DNA of 64,000 bases from Pseudobdellovibrionaceae bacterium (GTDB taxonomy: Bacteria; Bdellovibrionota; Bdellovibrionia; Bdellovibrionales; UBA1609): NCBI GenBank assembly GCA_018663505.1, contig JABJQG010000013.1, positions 1 through 64,000 of the forward strand, given 5' to 3'. This document shows, in pieces, positions 17,911 to 27,630 of this stretch. Numbering within the stretch: position 1 is the stretch's first letter; each line of letters begins with the position of its first letter. The notes under the pieces are model-generated. The model was not told the origin of the DNA and did not search any database. It was given only the letters and a program-made list of their open reading frames with translations. A program made the translations under genes and the position numbers.

Positions 17911-18797
17911 GTAATGAAACCATACGTATAGCGATTCAAAAATCGGGGCGATTAACAGAAAAAACTCTGCAAATATTAAAGCAAAGTGGCTTAGAGTTTA
18001 ATTTGAGCAACAATGTTCTGTTTTCTCAGTGTGAGGCTTTCCCAGTGGAATTAATGCTAGTTCGAGATGATGACATTCCCGAGTATGTGGCCGATGGCAT
18101 TTGTGAATTAGGTTTCGTGGGTTTTAACGTACTACAAGAGAAAATCCTCAAAAAAGGGCAAAGCCCAGATAATATCCCTATATTAAAACACTTAGGTTAT
18201 GGTAATTGCAGACTTTCTTTGGCCATCTCTAAAGAGGAAGAGTACACAGGACTCAATTATTTTAATGGCAAAAAAATTGCTACATCTTATCCCAAGTCTT
18301 TGGGTGAATATTTTGCAAAGAACGATATCAATGCTGAAATTATTGAAATTAGCGGATCCGTAGAGGTGACTCCAAAGTTAAAAATAGCTGATGCCATTTG
18401 TGACATAGTCTCCTCAGGGGCTACATTGAAAGGGAATAACTTAAAAGAAGTGGATAAAATTCTAGATAGCGAAAGCATTTTAGTTAAAACTCCAAAAGAA
18501 CTAAAACCAGAACAAGAACAAACCATAGACAGACTCTTGGCTCGTCTAGAGGGTGTAATGAAGTCTCAACGTAATAAATATATTATGATGAATGCAGATA
18601 AAGACTCTCTAGCAAGAATAAAAGAAATCTTACCTGGGGTAGACGAGCCTTCAGTTATGCCTCTGGCTGGCGATGATGGCCGTGTGGCCGTGCATTTAGT
18701 CTGCGAAGAAAATGTATTTTGGGAAACCATGGAAAATTTAAAAAGCGTAGGGGCGAGCTCTATTTTGGTATTGCCCATTGAAAAATTTATCTCTTAA
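17907..18797 (+). CDS. hisG: ATP phosphoribosyltransferase, long form
   Basis: Catalyses the first step of histidine synthesis, ATP plus PRPP to phosphoribosyl-ATP. At 296 aa it is the long HisG form, with a C-terminal ACT-like regulatory domain (about 225-295) for feedback inhibition by histidine, and it does not need HisZ. Motifs include IRIAIQKSGRL at the start, GICELGFVGFNVL, and ADAICDIVSSGATLKGNNL for the PRPP site. It overlaps the yerC-like gene by 4 bases and leads directly into hisD. Confidence 0.97.
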   Translation: MSNETIRIAIQKSGRLTEKTLQILKQSGLEFNLSNNVLFSQCEAFPVELMLVRDDDIPEYVADGICELGFVGFNVLQEKILKKGQSPDNIPILKHLGYGNCRLSLAISKEEEYTGLNYFNGKKIATSYPKSLGEYFAKNDINAEIIEISGSVEVTPKLKIADAICDIVSSGATLKGNNLKEVDKILDSESILVKTPKELKPEQEQTIDRLLARLEGVMKSQRNKYIMMNADKDSLARIKEILPGVDEPSVMPLAGDDGRVAVHLVCEENVFWETMENLKSVGASSILVLPIEKFIS

Positions 18798-18809
18798 AGG
18801 TAGCAAATC

Positions 18810-20123
18810 ATGCAACAATTAATATGGTCAGAATTAAATGAACAAGAAAAACTGCTAGCTCTTAATCGTCCAGGAGTTTCACACAGTGATTCGTTGACAG
18901 AAAGTGTAAAGTCGATACTGCTGGAAGTTAAAAAGAATAAGCATAAAGCAGTTCAGCAATTTACTAGTAAGTTTGACTCTGTGAAATTAGAAGATATTCG
19001 TGTTTCGGTGCAAGAGTTCAAAGAGGCAGAGGAGCTTGTACCTGAAAATGTGGTAAAATCATTTGAATTAGCCATTGAAAATATTAAAAAGTTTCATCAT
19101 GCACAAAAGTTTTCAAATATTAAGTTAGATGTAATGCCGGGTATTCAGTGTGAGCAGGTGGCTAGAGCAATTGGTAAAGTAGGTCTCTACGTACCTGGCG
19201 GCACAGCACCTCTACCTTCCACAGTATTTATGTTAGCTATTCCTGCAGAAATTGCTGGATGTGGAAAAAGAGTGATATGCACTCCTCCACAATCTAATGG
19301 TAAAATTGATGCTAATATTCTAATGGCAGCTAAAATGGTTGGGGTCACAGAAATCTACAAAGTGGGTGGAGCACAGGCTATTGCAGCCATGGCTTATGGT
19401 ACGGAAATAATCCCTAAGGTAGATAAGATTTTTGGACCAGGAAATTCTTGGGTCACAGAGGCAAAAGTGCAGGTAGCTCAAGATCCCTCAGCAGCTGTGT
19501 GTGATATGCCGGCAGGGCCATCAGAAGTTTTGGTAATTTCTGATGAACAAGCAAACCCAGAATTTGTGGCCACAGATTTACTTTCTCAGGCAGAACATGG
19601 TGTGGACTCGCAAGTGATTTTACTAAGTACCTGTAAAAACCATATAGCTGCCGTAAAGACGGCACTGATGAATTTTACAGAGCAGCTCGATCGAAAATCC
19701 ATTATTGTGGAGTCTCTTAAACACTCAAAAATGATTTTAGTAAATAGTATAGATGAGGCTCTTGAAGTTTCAGAGCTCTACGCTCCCGAGCATCTCATTT
19801 TACAATTTCAAAATGCAGATAAATATTTAAACAGAATTAATAATGCAGGTTCAGTGTTTGTTGGTCCATGGACTCCTGAATCTGTGGGAGATTATGCCAG
19901 TGGTACTAATCATGTTTTACCCACATTTGGTTATGCAAAAAACTTAAGTGGATTAAATCTAGATAGTTTTTGTCGAAAGATGACCATTCAGACATTAACT
20001 CCTGAGGGAATTTTAGCAATAGGACCTACAGTAGAAACTCTAGCGGGAATTGAAGGTTTAAACGCCCATAAGTTAGCTGTTACGGTTCGCCTAAAGCAAT
20101 TAAACAAAAAAGGTGATAACTAG
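18810..20123 (+). CDS. hisD: Histidinol dehydrogenase
   Basis: 437 aa zinc enzyme performing the last two oxidations, L-histidinol to L-histidine with 2 NAD+. Signature regions are VGLYVPGGTAPLPSTVFMLA, KVDKIFGPGNSWVTEAK, DMPAGPSEVLVISDE and LLSQAEHGVDSQ, plus the late YAPEHL and GDYASGTNHVLPT containing His/Asp metal ligands. Length and motifs are complete. It lies 12 bp after hisG and 2 bp before hisC. Confidence 0.97.
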   Translation: MQQLIWSELNEQEKLLALNRPGVSHSDSLTESVKSILLEVKKNKHKAVQQFTSKFDSVKLEDIRVSVQEFKEAEELVPENVVKSFELAIENIKKFHHAQKFSNIKLDVMPGIQCEQVARAIGKVGLYVPGGTAPLPSTVFMLAIPAEIAGCGKRVICTPPQSNGKIDANILMAAKMVGVTEIYKVGGAQAIAAMAYGTEIIPKVDKIFGPGNSWVTEAKVQVAQDPSAAVCDMPAGPSEVLVISDEQANPEFVATDLLSQAEHGVDSQVILLSTCKNHIAAVKTALMNFTEQLDRKSIIVESLKHSKMILVNSIDEALEVSELYAPEHLILQFQNADKYLNRINNAGSVFVGPWTPESVGDYASGTNHVLPTFGYAKNLSGLNLDSFCRKMTIQTLTPEGILAIGPTVETLAGIEGLNAHKLAVTVRLKQLNKKGDN

Positions 20124-20125
20124 TT

Positions 20126-21196
20126 GTGGATTCAATAATAAACTTAGTTCGACCTAATCTTAGAGAGCTTAAGACTTACGTGTCAGCAAGATCTTTAAAC
20201 AAAAAGGGATCGGTGTATCTTGATGCTAATGAGTTGCCTTGGGATTCTTTGGGAGGAAAGTATAATCGTTATCCATCACCCCAGCCGAAAAAAGTGACTC
20301 AACAATTGGCAAGCTTCTACAAAGTGGATGAGAGTCAGTTGAGCTTATTACGAGGCAGTGATGAGGCCATCGATAATTTAATTCGTACCTTTTGTGAACC
20401 AGGTCGAGGGGGCATCCTAACTTGTCCGCCCACATATGGAATGTATGATATTTCAGCCAAAGTTCAAGGGGTAGTTAACATAGAAGTGCCCTTAGTTACA
20501 AAAAATAATCAGCATTTTCAATTGGATATGGACGGCATCATAAATAATTTAAGTTCAAAGGAGGGAGAACAGGTTCACCTGGTGTTTCTTTGTTCTCCAA
20601 ACAACCCCACTGGAAACTTATTGAATAAGAATGATATACTACAATTATGTGAACAGCTCTATGGCAAAGCACTAGTTGTTGTAGACGAGGCCTATGTTGA
20701 GTTTTCCTCGGATGCTTCTTTAACAAGTTATATTGAAACGTCATCCAATCTTGTGGTATTACGCACTTTATCTAAGGCGCACGGTTTAGCAGGTGTAAGG
20801 GCAGGTGTTGCTATAGCTCAAAAAAACATAATATCCTGTCTTGATAAAGTAAGGGCACCATACCCCATAGCTCAACCAGTGATTAATGTGCTAACTGATT
20901 ATTTTGCAGGTGGTGGATTTAAAAAGTTAAGTCAGAATATTGAAAATTTAATTTCTGAAAAAGAACGAGTCTCAATCAGTTTAAGCAAAATGTCCATTGT
21001 GCGTAAAGTATTTGCTAGTGATGCGAATTATTTATTAGTAGAGTTTTTAGATTCTCACTCGATCATAAAAAGCTTAGAGTCTCAGGGTATTATTATTCGT
21101 GATCGTAGCAGCATGTATAACTTAGAAAACTGTATACGTATAAGTATAGGTACAGAAGAAGAAAATAATTTACTTCTTAAAGCGTTAGAGGACTAA
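20126..21196 (+). CDS. hisC: Histidinol-phosphate aminotransferase
   Basis: 356 aa fold-type I PLP enzyme converting imidazole-acetol phosphate and glutamate to histidinol phosphate. Visible features are YLDANELPW and NRYPSPQP at the N-terminus, CSPNNPTGNLL, VVDEAYVEFS and the PLP-lysine motif LSKAHGLAGVRAG. Translation begins at GTG 20126, two bases after the hisD stop, with AAAGGTG upstream. The neighbours fix the role over other aminotransferases. Confidence 0.95.
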   Translation: MDSIINLVRPNLRELKTYVSARSLNKKGSVYLDANELPWDSLGGKYNRYPSPQPKKVTQQLASFYKVDESQLSLLRGSDEAIDNLIRTFCEPGRGGILTCPPTYGMYDISAKVQGVVNIEVPLVTKNNQHFQLDMDGIINNLSSKEGEQVHLVFLCSPNNPTGNLLNKNDILQLCEQLYGKALVVVDEAYVEFSSDASLTSYIETSSNLVVLRTLSKAHGLAGVRAGVAIAQKNIISCLDKVRAPYPIAQPVINVLTDYFAGGGFKKLSQNIENLISEKERVSISLSKMSIVRKVFASDANYLLVEFLDSHSIIKSLESQGIIIRDRSSMYNLENCIRISIGTEEENNLLLKALED

Positions 21197-21203
21197 AGTA
21201 TAT

Positions 21204-22301
21204 ATGGGTTTAAAAAAATATTTATTCATAGATAGGGATGGCACTTTAATTCAAGAGCCGGAAGATTTTCAAGTGGATTCTTTGGAGAAATTGCAAATTG
21301 TAGAAGGAGTAGTGCCTGCATTGCTTACTCTGCAAGACCACGGTTTTCACCTCATTATGATTACTAACCAAGATGGATTGGGCACAGATAGTTTTCCGCA
21401 GGAGGATTTTTCGCCAGCTCATAACAAAATGTTAAAAACCTTTTCCAGTCAGGGGGTTCAGTTTAAAGAAATCCTGATCTGTCCTCACTTTGAAACTGAT
21501 AATTGCTTATGCCGTAAGCCACATTTAGGACTTGTACGAGAACTTCTCACTCATGGTGAAATTGATTTTGAAAGGTCATTCGTCATTGGGGATAGAGACA
21601 CAGATATTCAGTTAGCTGAAAATATGGGATTAAATGGAATATTGTACTCTGAAAGTTTAAATCTTAGAAGTATGGAACCTCAATCCATGGGTTGGCCTCA
21701 AATTGTTGAGAAGCTCACAACTCTGCCAAGAGTGGCAAAGGTCACACGAAAAACCAATGAAACTCAAATTTCTTGCAGTGTGAATTTAGATAATAATAAA
21801 GATATTCTAATTAATACTGGCATTGGTTTTTTTGATCATATGTTAGAACAGATTTCAAAACATTCTGGTATAGGGTTACAGGTTCAATGTTCCGGTGATT
21901 TAATTGTGGACCAACATCACAGCATAGAGGATATTGCCATTGCCTTAGGACAAGCTATTAAACAGGCTTTAGGTGACAAGATTGGCATTGCTCGCTACGG
22001 CTTTACACTTCCAATGGATGAAGCTCTTTGTCAGGTGGCTATGGATTTATCTGGGCGAGCTCATTTAGAATTTTCATGGAATAATAAATGTGAAAAAATT
22101 GGTGAACTATCTGCAGAAATGGTGCCCCATTTTTTTCGATCTCTGTGTCAATCTTTGGAAGCGACTCTTCATATAAAATCTAAAGGTGAAAATAGCCATC
22201 ATATTGTTGAGGGTATGTTTAAAGCCTTTGCAAAAACCTTAAAACAAGCTGTTTTACAGACAAATAGTAATGAACTGCCAAGCACTAAGGGGGTTTTATG
22301 A
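21204..22301 (+). CDS. hisB: Bifunctional histidinol-phosphatase / imidazoleglycerol-phosphate dehydratase
   Basis: 365 aa fusion. Residues 1-165 are a HAD phosphatase (FIDRDGTLI, MITNQDG, CLCRKP, FVIGDRDTDIQLAENMG). The rest is the IGP dehydratase (GIGFFDHMLEQISKHSG, DQHHSIEDIAIALGQ, SHHIVEGMFKAFAKTL) with the His/Glu metal-binding repeats. It performs steps 6 and 8 of the pathway. The two-domain form is the Escherichia coli arrangement. Many other bacteria encode the activities separately. The stop overlaps hisH by 4 bases. Confidence 0.97.
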   Translation: MGLKKYLFIDRDGTLIQEPEDFQVDSLEKLQIVEGVVPALLTLQDHGFHLIMITNQDGLGTDSFPQEDFSPAHNKMLKTFSSQGVQFKEILICPHFETDNCLCRKPHLGLVRELLTHGEIDFERSFVIGDRDTDIQLAENMGLNGILYSESLNLRSMEPQSMGWPQIVEKLTTLPRVAKVTRKTNETQISCSVNLDNNKDILINTGIGFFDHMLEQISKHSGIGLQVQCSGDLIVDQHHSIEDIAIALGQAIKQALGDKIGIARYGFTLPMDEALCQVAMDLSGRAHLEFSWNNKCEKIGELSAEMVPHFFRSLCQSLEATLHIKSKGENSHHIVEGMFKAFAKTLKQAVLQTNSNELPSTKGVL

Positions 22302-22885
22302 TTACTATCGCTGATACTGGAGGGTCTAATATTTCCTCCATTCGATATGCACTAAAACGCCTGGGTGAGGATAGTGAGTTAATCGCTGATGCTGATAAAA
22401 TATATAATTCCAGTAAAGTGATTGTGCCCGGTGTTGGTGCCGCCAGTGATTCCATGCAGCGATTACAAAAACTAGAACTCGAGGACGTATTATTAAAACT
22501 AAAGCAACCCACTCTTGGCATTTGTATTGGTATGCATTTATTGTTTAACCATTCTCAAGAAGGTGATGTGGATCTACTAGGTGTGTTTGATGCAGAAGTT
22601 AAAAAAATTGTAAGTACAGAGCTAACGGTGCCACATATGGGATGGAATCAAGTCAATTGGTGTAAGGATGATTGTTTATTAATAAAAGATATACCCAGTG
22701 GTGAAAATTTTTATTTTGTCCACTCATTTGCCGCACCTGTGGGTGCCTGGACTGTGGGTGAAACAAAGTATGGAGAAAATTTTTCTGCAGTGGTACAACA
22801 AGACAATTATTTTGCCGTTCAATTTCATCCAGAAAAATCCTCAAAAATGGGTAGCCAGCTATTAAGGAATTTTGTGAAATTATGA
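22298..22885 (+). CDS. hisH: Imidazole glycerol phosphate synthase, glutaminase subunit
   Basis: 195 aa class I glutaminase that supplies ammonia to HisF. The nucleophile Cys is in LGICIGMHLLF and the His-Glu pair in AVQFHPEKSS. The oxyanion region is VPGVGAASDSM. It overlaps hisB and hisA by 4 bases each, consistent with coupled translation. HisH and HisF form a heterodimer with an ammonia tunnel. Confidence 0.97.
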   Translation: MITIADTGGSNISSIRYALKRLGEDSELIADADKIYNSSKVIVPGVGAASDSMQRLQKLELEDVLLKLKQPTLGICIGMHLLFNHSQEGDVDLLGVFDAEVKKIVSTELTVPHMGWNQVNWCKDDCLLIKDIPSGENFYFVHSFAAPVGAWTVGETKYGENFSAVVQQDNYFAVQFHPEKSSKMGSQLLRNFVKL

Positions 22886-23613
22886 AAATATATCCGGCTA
22901 TCGACTTAATTAATGGAAAATGTGTACGTTTGCAAAAAGGTGATTTTACAAAAGTCACAAAGTATATTGTAAGCCCTGTAGATGTGGCCCAACAATACCA
23001 ATCAGAAGGGGCAGAATATTTACATGTTGTGGATCTCGATGGCGCAAAATCTGGTGGAGTCAAGCAAACGCAAGTGATTTCAAAACTGGTTTCATCCTGC
23101 AATTTAAAAGTTCAAGCGGGTGGTGGTGTTCGTAGCCTAAAAGATGTTCAGTTATTACTTGATGCCGGTGTGGATAAAGTAATCATTGGTAGTTTAGCAG
23201 TTAAGGACATGGAGTTAACTAAAGCCATAATTAGTCAAGTTGGGGCTAAAGCCATAACCATTGCCTTTGACCTATTTGTGGATGAAGCAGGAGTTATGGA
23301 GATAGCCACTCATGGTTGGCAAAGTAAATCAGATAAAAATTTTAAAGAAGTGTTGGAAAACTATATTCATCAAGGTGTAGATCAGATTCTTTGTACTGAT
23401 ATTAGTAAGGATGGCATGTTAGTGGGACCAAACTTTTCTTTGTATGAACAGCTATCAAAAAAGTACCCCTCAGTTTGTTTTCTGGCTTCTGGTGGAATGT
23501 CTGAGGCCTCAGATATTACTCAACTAAAGGAGAAGGGTGTGAGAGGTGTGATCATAGGAAAAGCTCTTTATGAAAATCGTTTTTCCTTATCCGAGGTGAT
23601 TCATGTTAACTAA
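22882..23613 (+). CDS. hisA: ProFAR isomerase
   Basis: 243 aa TIM barrel. The N-terminus [15 protein letters not shown] supplies the first catalytic Asp, [13 protein letters not shown] and [12 protein letters not shown] are the two phosphate-binding loops, and [10 protein letters not shown] carries the second catalytic Asp. It catalyses the Amadori isomerisation of ProFAR to PRFAR. It is homologous to HisF, and its 3' end overlaps the hisF start by 11 bases. Confidence 0.97.
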   Translation: MKIYPAIDLINGKCVRLQKGDFTKVTKYIVSPVDVAQQYQSEGAEYLHVVDLDGAKSGGVKQTQVISKLVSSCNLKVQAGGGVRSLKDVQLLLDAGVDKVIIGSLAVKDMELTKAIISQVGAKAITIAFDLFVDEAGVMEIATHGWQSKSDKNFKEVLENYIHQGVDQILCTDISKDGMLVGPNFSLYEQLSKKYPSVCFLASGGMSEASDITQLKEKGVRGVIIGKALYENRFSLSEVIHVN

Positions 23614-24367
23614 AAGAATCATCCCTTGCCTGGATGTGAAAGATGGCCAAGTAGTTAAAGGTACAAAATTTAGAAATCATGAAGTGTTAGGCGACATTTC
23701 AGAACTCGCATTAAAGTATAGTGAGCAAGGTGCTGATGAACTTGTGTTTTATGACATAACGGCATCCAGTGACCAACGCACAGTGGATGCAAAGTGGGTG
23801 AAAGATATCGCTCAATTGATTGACATTCCATTTTGTGTAGCTGGTGGCATTATAAGTGTGGATAAGGCCCGGTTTATATTAAACTCAGGTGCAGATAAGA
23901 TTTCCATAAACTCACCAGCTTTAGAACACCCAAATCTCATAAGTGAAATGGCCAAGGCCTTTGGATCTCAATGTGTGGTGGTAGGTGTGGACTCTATCTG
24001 GCATAAAGATGACTATTATGTTTATAAATACACAGGCGATGAAGCTAAAACAGAAAACTCAAAATGGCGAACATTGGATTGGGTCAAGCAAGTGCAAGCG
24101 CTTGGGGCTGGGGAAGTGGTCCTAAACTGTATGTCTAGTGACGGCACCCGTGATGGTTTTGATGTAAAACAACTTAAATTGGTTCGTGAATTATTAAACA
24201 TTCCCCTGGTGGCATCGGGTGGAGCAGGAAAAGTGGAACACTTTAGTGATGTGTTCCAGAAAACAAATGTAGATGCGGCTCTAGCTGCAGGAATTTTTCA
24301 TCGCAATGAAGTATCAGTACAACAAGTAAAAGAGCATTTAAGCGAGAATGGACTTCCCGTACGATAA
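23603..24367 (+). CDS. hisF: Imidazole glycerol phosphate synthase, cyclase subunit
   Basis: 254 aa TIM barrel that uses HisH-derived ammonia to convert PRFAR to imidazole glycerol phosphate and AICAR. Diagnostic segments are [54 protein letters not shown] and [12 protein letters not shown]. Full length. The next gene, hisIE, follows after 56 bp with its own ribosome site. Confidence 0.97.
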   Translation: MLTKRIIPCLDVKDGQVVKGTKFRNHEVLGDISELALKYSEQGADELVFYDITASSDQRTVDAKWVKDIAQLIDIPFCVAGGIISVDKARFILNSGADKISINSPALEHPNLISEMAKAFGSQCVVVGVDSIWHKDDYYVYKYTGDEAKTENSKWRTLDWVKQVQALGAGEVVLNCMSSDGTRDGFDVKQLKLVRELLNIPLVASGGAGKVEHFSDVFQKTNVDAALAAGIFHRNEVSVQQVKEHLSENGLPVR

Positions 24368-24423
24368 TATAAAATTACAGTATTAGAGACGAGACTGATA
24401 AGCTCAGTAAAAAGGATAACAGA

Positions 24424-25044
24424 ATGACACAAAAATTAAAATTTGACCTGCAAAATGTAGATTGGGAAAAAGTAGACCAGCTCCTGCCTGTGGTAGTACA
24501 AGACAGTTCCACTTTACAGGTATTAATGTTGGGTTATATGAGTCCAGAAGCTTTAGAAAAAACCTTAGAGCTCAATAAAATTACATTTTGGTCACGCACT
24601 AAGAAACGCCTTTGGACAAAAGGGGAGTCTTCAGGAAATGCACTGATTCTTGAGAGCCTTGTTTTGGACTGCGATTCAGACACACTTTTAGCCACAGTGT
24701 CACCCATAGGACCCACTTGTCACTTAGAAACCACGTCTTGCTTTGGCGCAGATATAGCTCCAGGAATAGGCTTCCTTGCAAAGTTAAATAACCTAATTAT
24801 TGATCGCTATGAAAAGAAACCCAAAGACTCTTACACAACTCACCTTTTCAATAAAGGTTTAGATAAAATCGCCCAAAAAGTTGGGGAAGAAGCTGTGGAA
24901 ACAGTCATTGCTTCTAAAAATAAAAATGACGAAGAATTTATTGGCGAAGTTTCTGATTTAATATTTCATTTGTTTGTTCTACTCAAATCTAGAGATATAA
25001 AATTGTCACAAATTCTAGGTTGTTTAAGAGGGCGTCATAAGTAG
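24424..25044 (+). CDS. hisIE: Bifunctional phosphoribosyl-AMP cyclohydrolase / phosphoribosyl-ATP pyrophosphatase
   Basis: 206 aa fusion. The N-terminal cyclohydrolase domain has LMLGYMSPEAL, TFWSRTKKRLWTKGESSGN and zinc-site Cys (DCDSD, GPTCH). The C-terminal pyrophosphohydrolase helix bundle has KPKDSYTTHLFNKG and KVGEEAVETVIASKN followed by EVSDLIFHL. It carries out steps 2 and 3. A well-spaced AAGGAT precedes the ATG. It is the last gene of the operon, which therefore encodes the full pathway. Confidence 0.97.
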   Translation: MTQKLKFDLQNVDWEKVDQLLPVVVQDSSTLQVLMLGYMSPEALEKTLELNKITFWSRTKKRLWTKGESSGNALILESLVLDCDSDTLLATVSPIGPTCHLETTSCFGADIAPGIGFLAKLNNLIIDRYEKKPKDSYTTHLFNKGLDKIAQKVGEEAVETVIASKNKNDEEFIGEVSDLIFHLFVLLKSRDIKLSQILGCLRGRHK

Positions 25045-25445
25045 GTGATTTAGCAATATTCTCTACTTTATAATAAGCTTTTGAGGAGAAGTTCAAGTTT
25101 GATGGAGAATGAAAAAAATAACCATATTAGTTTCCTGAGGGTGAAGTTTTAGGGCTTTTTTACAAAGCACTATCACTTATATTTCAAATAGAATTACATA
25201 AATAATTGCAAATTATTGTCCAAAGTTTGCCAATAAGACAATGCAGATCTTTCATTTTTAATGGGTACACTAGGTCTGGTTTATTACCGAAATGATAATG
25301 ATAATGATAATTTAAGTATGTAAAAAATACATGTATCAATGTGAATTAGTCATAACATTGGATTTAATTATTAACTATTATGTGTGGTACTTGAGAACTT
25401 TAAAGTTTATTTGCTATACATACTTTATTCCAAAGGGGAGGTCAT
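25045..25445. other. 401-bp non-coding leader with a Fur-like site
   Basis: No convincing gene is present: the longest start-to-stop reading around 25101 is about 15 codons. The stretch separates hisIE from the ChaN-like gene. Its only clear signal is the triple GATAAT repeat at 25293-25311. The leader between that repeat and the GTG start is about 135 bases, long enough for additional regulation, but no structure was recognised in it. Confidence 0.6.
25293..25311. promoter_or_regulatory. Fur-box-like iron regulatory site
   Basis: TGATAATGATAATGATAAT contains three consecutive GATAAT hexamers, the hexamer unit of the classical Fur box. It lies about 135 bases upstream of the gene for a ChaN-like protein, a family tied to heme or iron. 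Iron-dependent repression of that gene is therefore likely. The promoter itself was not pinned down. Confidence 0.65.
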
Positions 25446-26360
25446 GTGAGAGCGATATTCAGTGGGTTGGTGTTAGTTATAAATATTAACATCTTTGCAG
25501 TCTCTAACATTGAAGCCAATAAGATTTATTCTGAGGGTGAAGAAGTTGAATTATCATTTGTACTCGAGCAAGTAAAATCAGGGAGTGTTGTGATTATTAG
25601 TGAGGATCATAACACATACCCTCATCAACAACGTCAGCTCTTGTTTTTAAACAAACTCAGGAAGATGTATCCTGATTATAAAATCAATGTGGGGTTAGAG
25701 TTTTTAAAATATCCAAACCAGGATGTTATTGATTCATACAAAGAAAATAAAATATCTGAAAGTGAATTTATAGTTAATGCCCATTGGCCAAAAAACAGAG
25801 ACTACTCTGATTACCGTCCATTAGTAAACTTTCCACAAGTGCACTTAGGCGAAACTACAGTTGGTTTAAATGCTCCTAAGTGGCTACCAAAAAAAATAAA
25901 AAATTATGGATTAGAATCTTTAAGTCACATAGAAAGATCTTATCTTCCTCCAAATTTTACATTAGGCAATAAACTTTACTATGAACGTTTAAAAGAATTT
26001 ATATTAAAGATTCATGATGCTCCTGAAGATATGCTGATAGACTATTTTACTGCTCAATCTGTTTGGGATGACTCTATGGCTTGGATGGTAAATCGATTTA
26101 TGAAAGCACACCCAGAAGAAATTCTTATAGTTATTGTAGGCGAATTTCATAGTATTTATGGTGGAGGATTACCTGATAGAATAAAAGCCAGGGGACATAA
26201 AGATGTCATTAATATTTCACAATTTGACATAGATGAATTAACTCATAAAGAAATACTCACAGATACTATATATCACCCAAGGTGGGGGCGTCGAGCGGAT
26301 TATGTATGGACTAGTGGCAGTAATGGCTCAAAATCTAAAGGGCGAGACAAAACACGCTAA
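25446..26360 (+). CDS. ChaN-like heme-binding-fold exported protein
   Basis: 304 aa with an N-terminal hydrophobic signal (about 1-24). The core follows the ChaN/DUF399 pattern: SVVIISEDHNTYPHQQRQLL (His55), NVGLEFLKYP (Glu85), FTAQSVWDDSMAWMVNRF and IVIVGEFHSIYGGGLPDRI (His235). Campylobacter ChaN binds heme at the cell surface. The first motif has SEDH instead of the usual G-E-x-H. GTG at 25446 is the start, with GGGGAGG a few bases upstream. A Fur-like site upstream supports an iron or heme role. The C-terminus is basic (KSKGRDKTR). Confidence 0.75.
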   Translation: MRAIFSGLVLVININIFAVSNIEANKIYSEGEEVELSFVLEQVKSGSVVIISEDHNTYPHQQRQLLFLNKLRKMYPDYKINVGLEFLKYPNQDVIDSYKENKISESEFIVNAHWPKNRDYSDYRPLVNFPQVHLGETTVGLNAPKWLPKKIKNYGLESLSHIERSYLPPNFTLGNKLYYERLKEFILKIHDAPEDMLIDYFTAQSVWDDSMAWMVNRFMKAHPEEILIVIVGEFHSIYGGGLPDRIKARGHKDVINISQFDIDELTHKEILTDTIYHPRWGRRADYVWTSGSNGSKSKGRDKTR

Positions 26361-26601
26361 GATACCCAACTCACCAATAGTTGTAGAGTAGTATTTTGTT
26401 TTAATTCGGACTCTTGTTTATCAAATATTTAATATAGAATTTGAAGCAAGATGTCTAAGCTTAGAATTAACTTTATTCTGATCTGACGGAATATGAAAGT
26501 ATGTAATGACTTATTTCCTGTAAATTGAATGTCTAGGTCTTGGGGATTGTTTCAACATAGCAATTTTGACTATTTTCATTTTCTGTTATAGTCATATAAA
26601 T

Positions 26602-26916
26602 ATGAAAAGCCCTTTTAGAAATTTGATAGATTTAAAAGTTGATAAAGTTGTACAGGTACATGATTATATTCAACTCCTTTTTGAAAGAGAATGGGTATTG
26701 AATGTATATAATGATTTTAAAGTAACCCCCAATGATGAGTTGAAGAAAATTCAACAAATGAAGTTATGTCAGTTTTCAGATGAATCAGACTTAATTAAAT
26801 TAGTTTTTTCTGAAGGGCAAACATTAATAGTGAAAATGTCGAAAGAAGCTTGGCACGGCCCCGAAGCAGTTAGTTTAAAAGGTCCCGACAACCAAACTTT
26901 TGTTTGGAATGAATAA
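26602..26916 (+). CDS. Small protein of unknown function
   Basis: 104 aa from the ATG at 26602. An upstream TTG at 26566 is in frame but adds an unlikely leader. The protein is acidic and has no signal peptide or membrane segment. Segments KVVQVHDYIQLLFEREWVLN and EGQTLIVKMSKEAWHGPE suggest a small alpha/beta cytoplasmic domain. No family was recognised. Family B repeat copy 1 follows downstream. Confidence 0.55.
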   Translation: MKSPFRNLIDLKVDKVVQVHDYIQLLFEREWVLNVYNDFKVTPNDELKKIQQMKLCQFSDESDLIKLVFSEGQTLIVKMSKEAWHGPEAVSLKGPDNQTFVWNE

Positions 26917-26944
26917 TATTTAAATAACACTCAAAATATAGAAG

Positions 26945-27128
26945 GTTAGTCCAATTGTTTGATTGGCCCACACTAACTGGTTCTTTCGCCAAGAGTGAGG
27001 CCCCCAAATAATTCTCTAGTGGCACATAACCCAATGAGTAGCTAGGTCTGGGGCCTTGGTGTTTCTTTGGAAAGGTCCTGGGTGCTTTTCAACTGCAAAT
27101 CACTGACTTATTGTGCAATTTTTATCCC
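26945..27128. repeat. Intergenic repeat family B, copy 1, with upstream hairpin
   Basis: A hairpin (GTTAGT-CCAAT paired with ATTGG and ACTAAC, 26945-26977) precedes a block of about 110 bases from GTGGCAC (27019) to TTTTTATCCC. The block contains GGAAAGGTCCTGG, TTTTCAACTG and CACTGACTTATTGTGCA, which recur in the other three copies. It lies between two plus-strand genes. Confidence 0.7.
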
Positions 27129-27177
27129 AAAATATTCCCAGAGTGAACAAAGTTGAAAAATAGGTTCTAATTATAAA

Positions 27178-27579
27178 ATGTTTTTAAAGATTTCCTGTTG
27201 CTTGATATTGGTTATTATTTGCTTTGGAGTAGTTATGTCTTTTTTTAATACTCAGGTTCTTGAGATTCACGAAATTACTATTTTAAATAATAGTTTTGCG
27301 CCAATTAAGAAACTGTATCTTAAAGAGGATCTTATCGCTTTCAATAATCATTGGGATACTAAAGGTAAACTTGAAGTTACTCCTGTCGATGCAACTTTTA
27401 GCGCAAAAGAAGAACATTATAAATTTGATATTGTGTATTCGATAAAGTCATCAAAATCTGAACAAACGAGATGGCTTTACCATCCAGATGGTAAAGTAGT
27501 CGTTTTGAGTAAGCAGCTCTCGCCTTTTTATCAGATTAAGGACGTGGCTAATTTTAATAAGTTAATTGGTGTTAATTAA
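27178..27579 (+). CDS. Membrane-anchored protein of unknown function
   Basis: 133 aa with one N-terminal membrane segment (ISCCLILVIICFGVVMSFF) and a soluble domain of about 105 residues predicted outside the cytoplasm. The soluble part is rich in short strands (HEITILNNSF, KLEVTPVDATF, KFDIVYSIKSS). No family motif was seen. It is flanked on both sides by family B repeats. Confidence 0.55.
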   Translation: MFLKISCCLILVIICFGVVMSFFNTQVLEIHEITILNNSFAPIKKLYLKEDLIAFNNHWDTKGKLEVTPVDATFSAKEEHYKFDIVYSIKSSKSEQTRWLYHPDGKVVVLSKQLSPFYQIKDVANFNKLIGVN

Positions 27580-27630
27580 TCCCTGGTCTAAAATTATATT
27601 TTGGTAAGGTTGCCTCAGTTAAATTAAACA

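Noticed and set aside
22653-23102. 149-codon minus-strand ORF across hisH and hisA
   Set aside because: It is an antisense shadow of two complete his genes.
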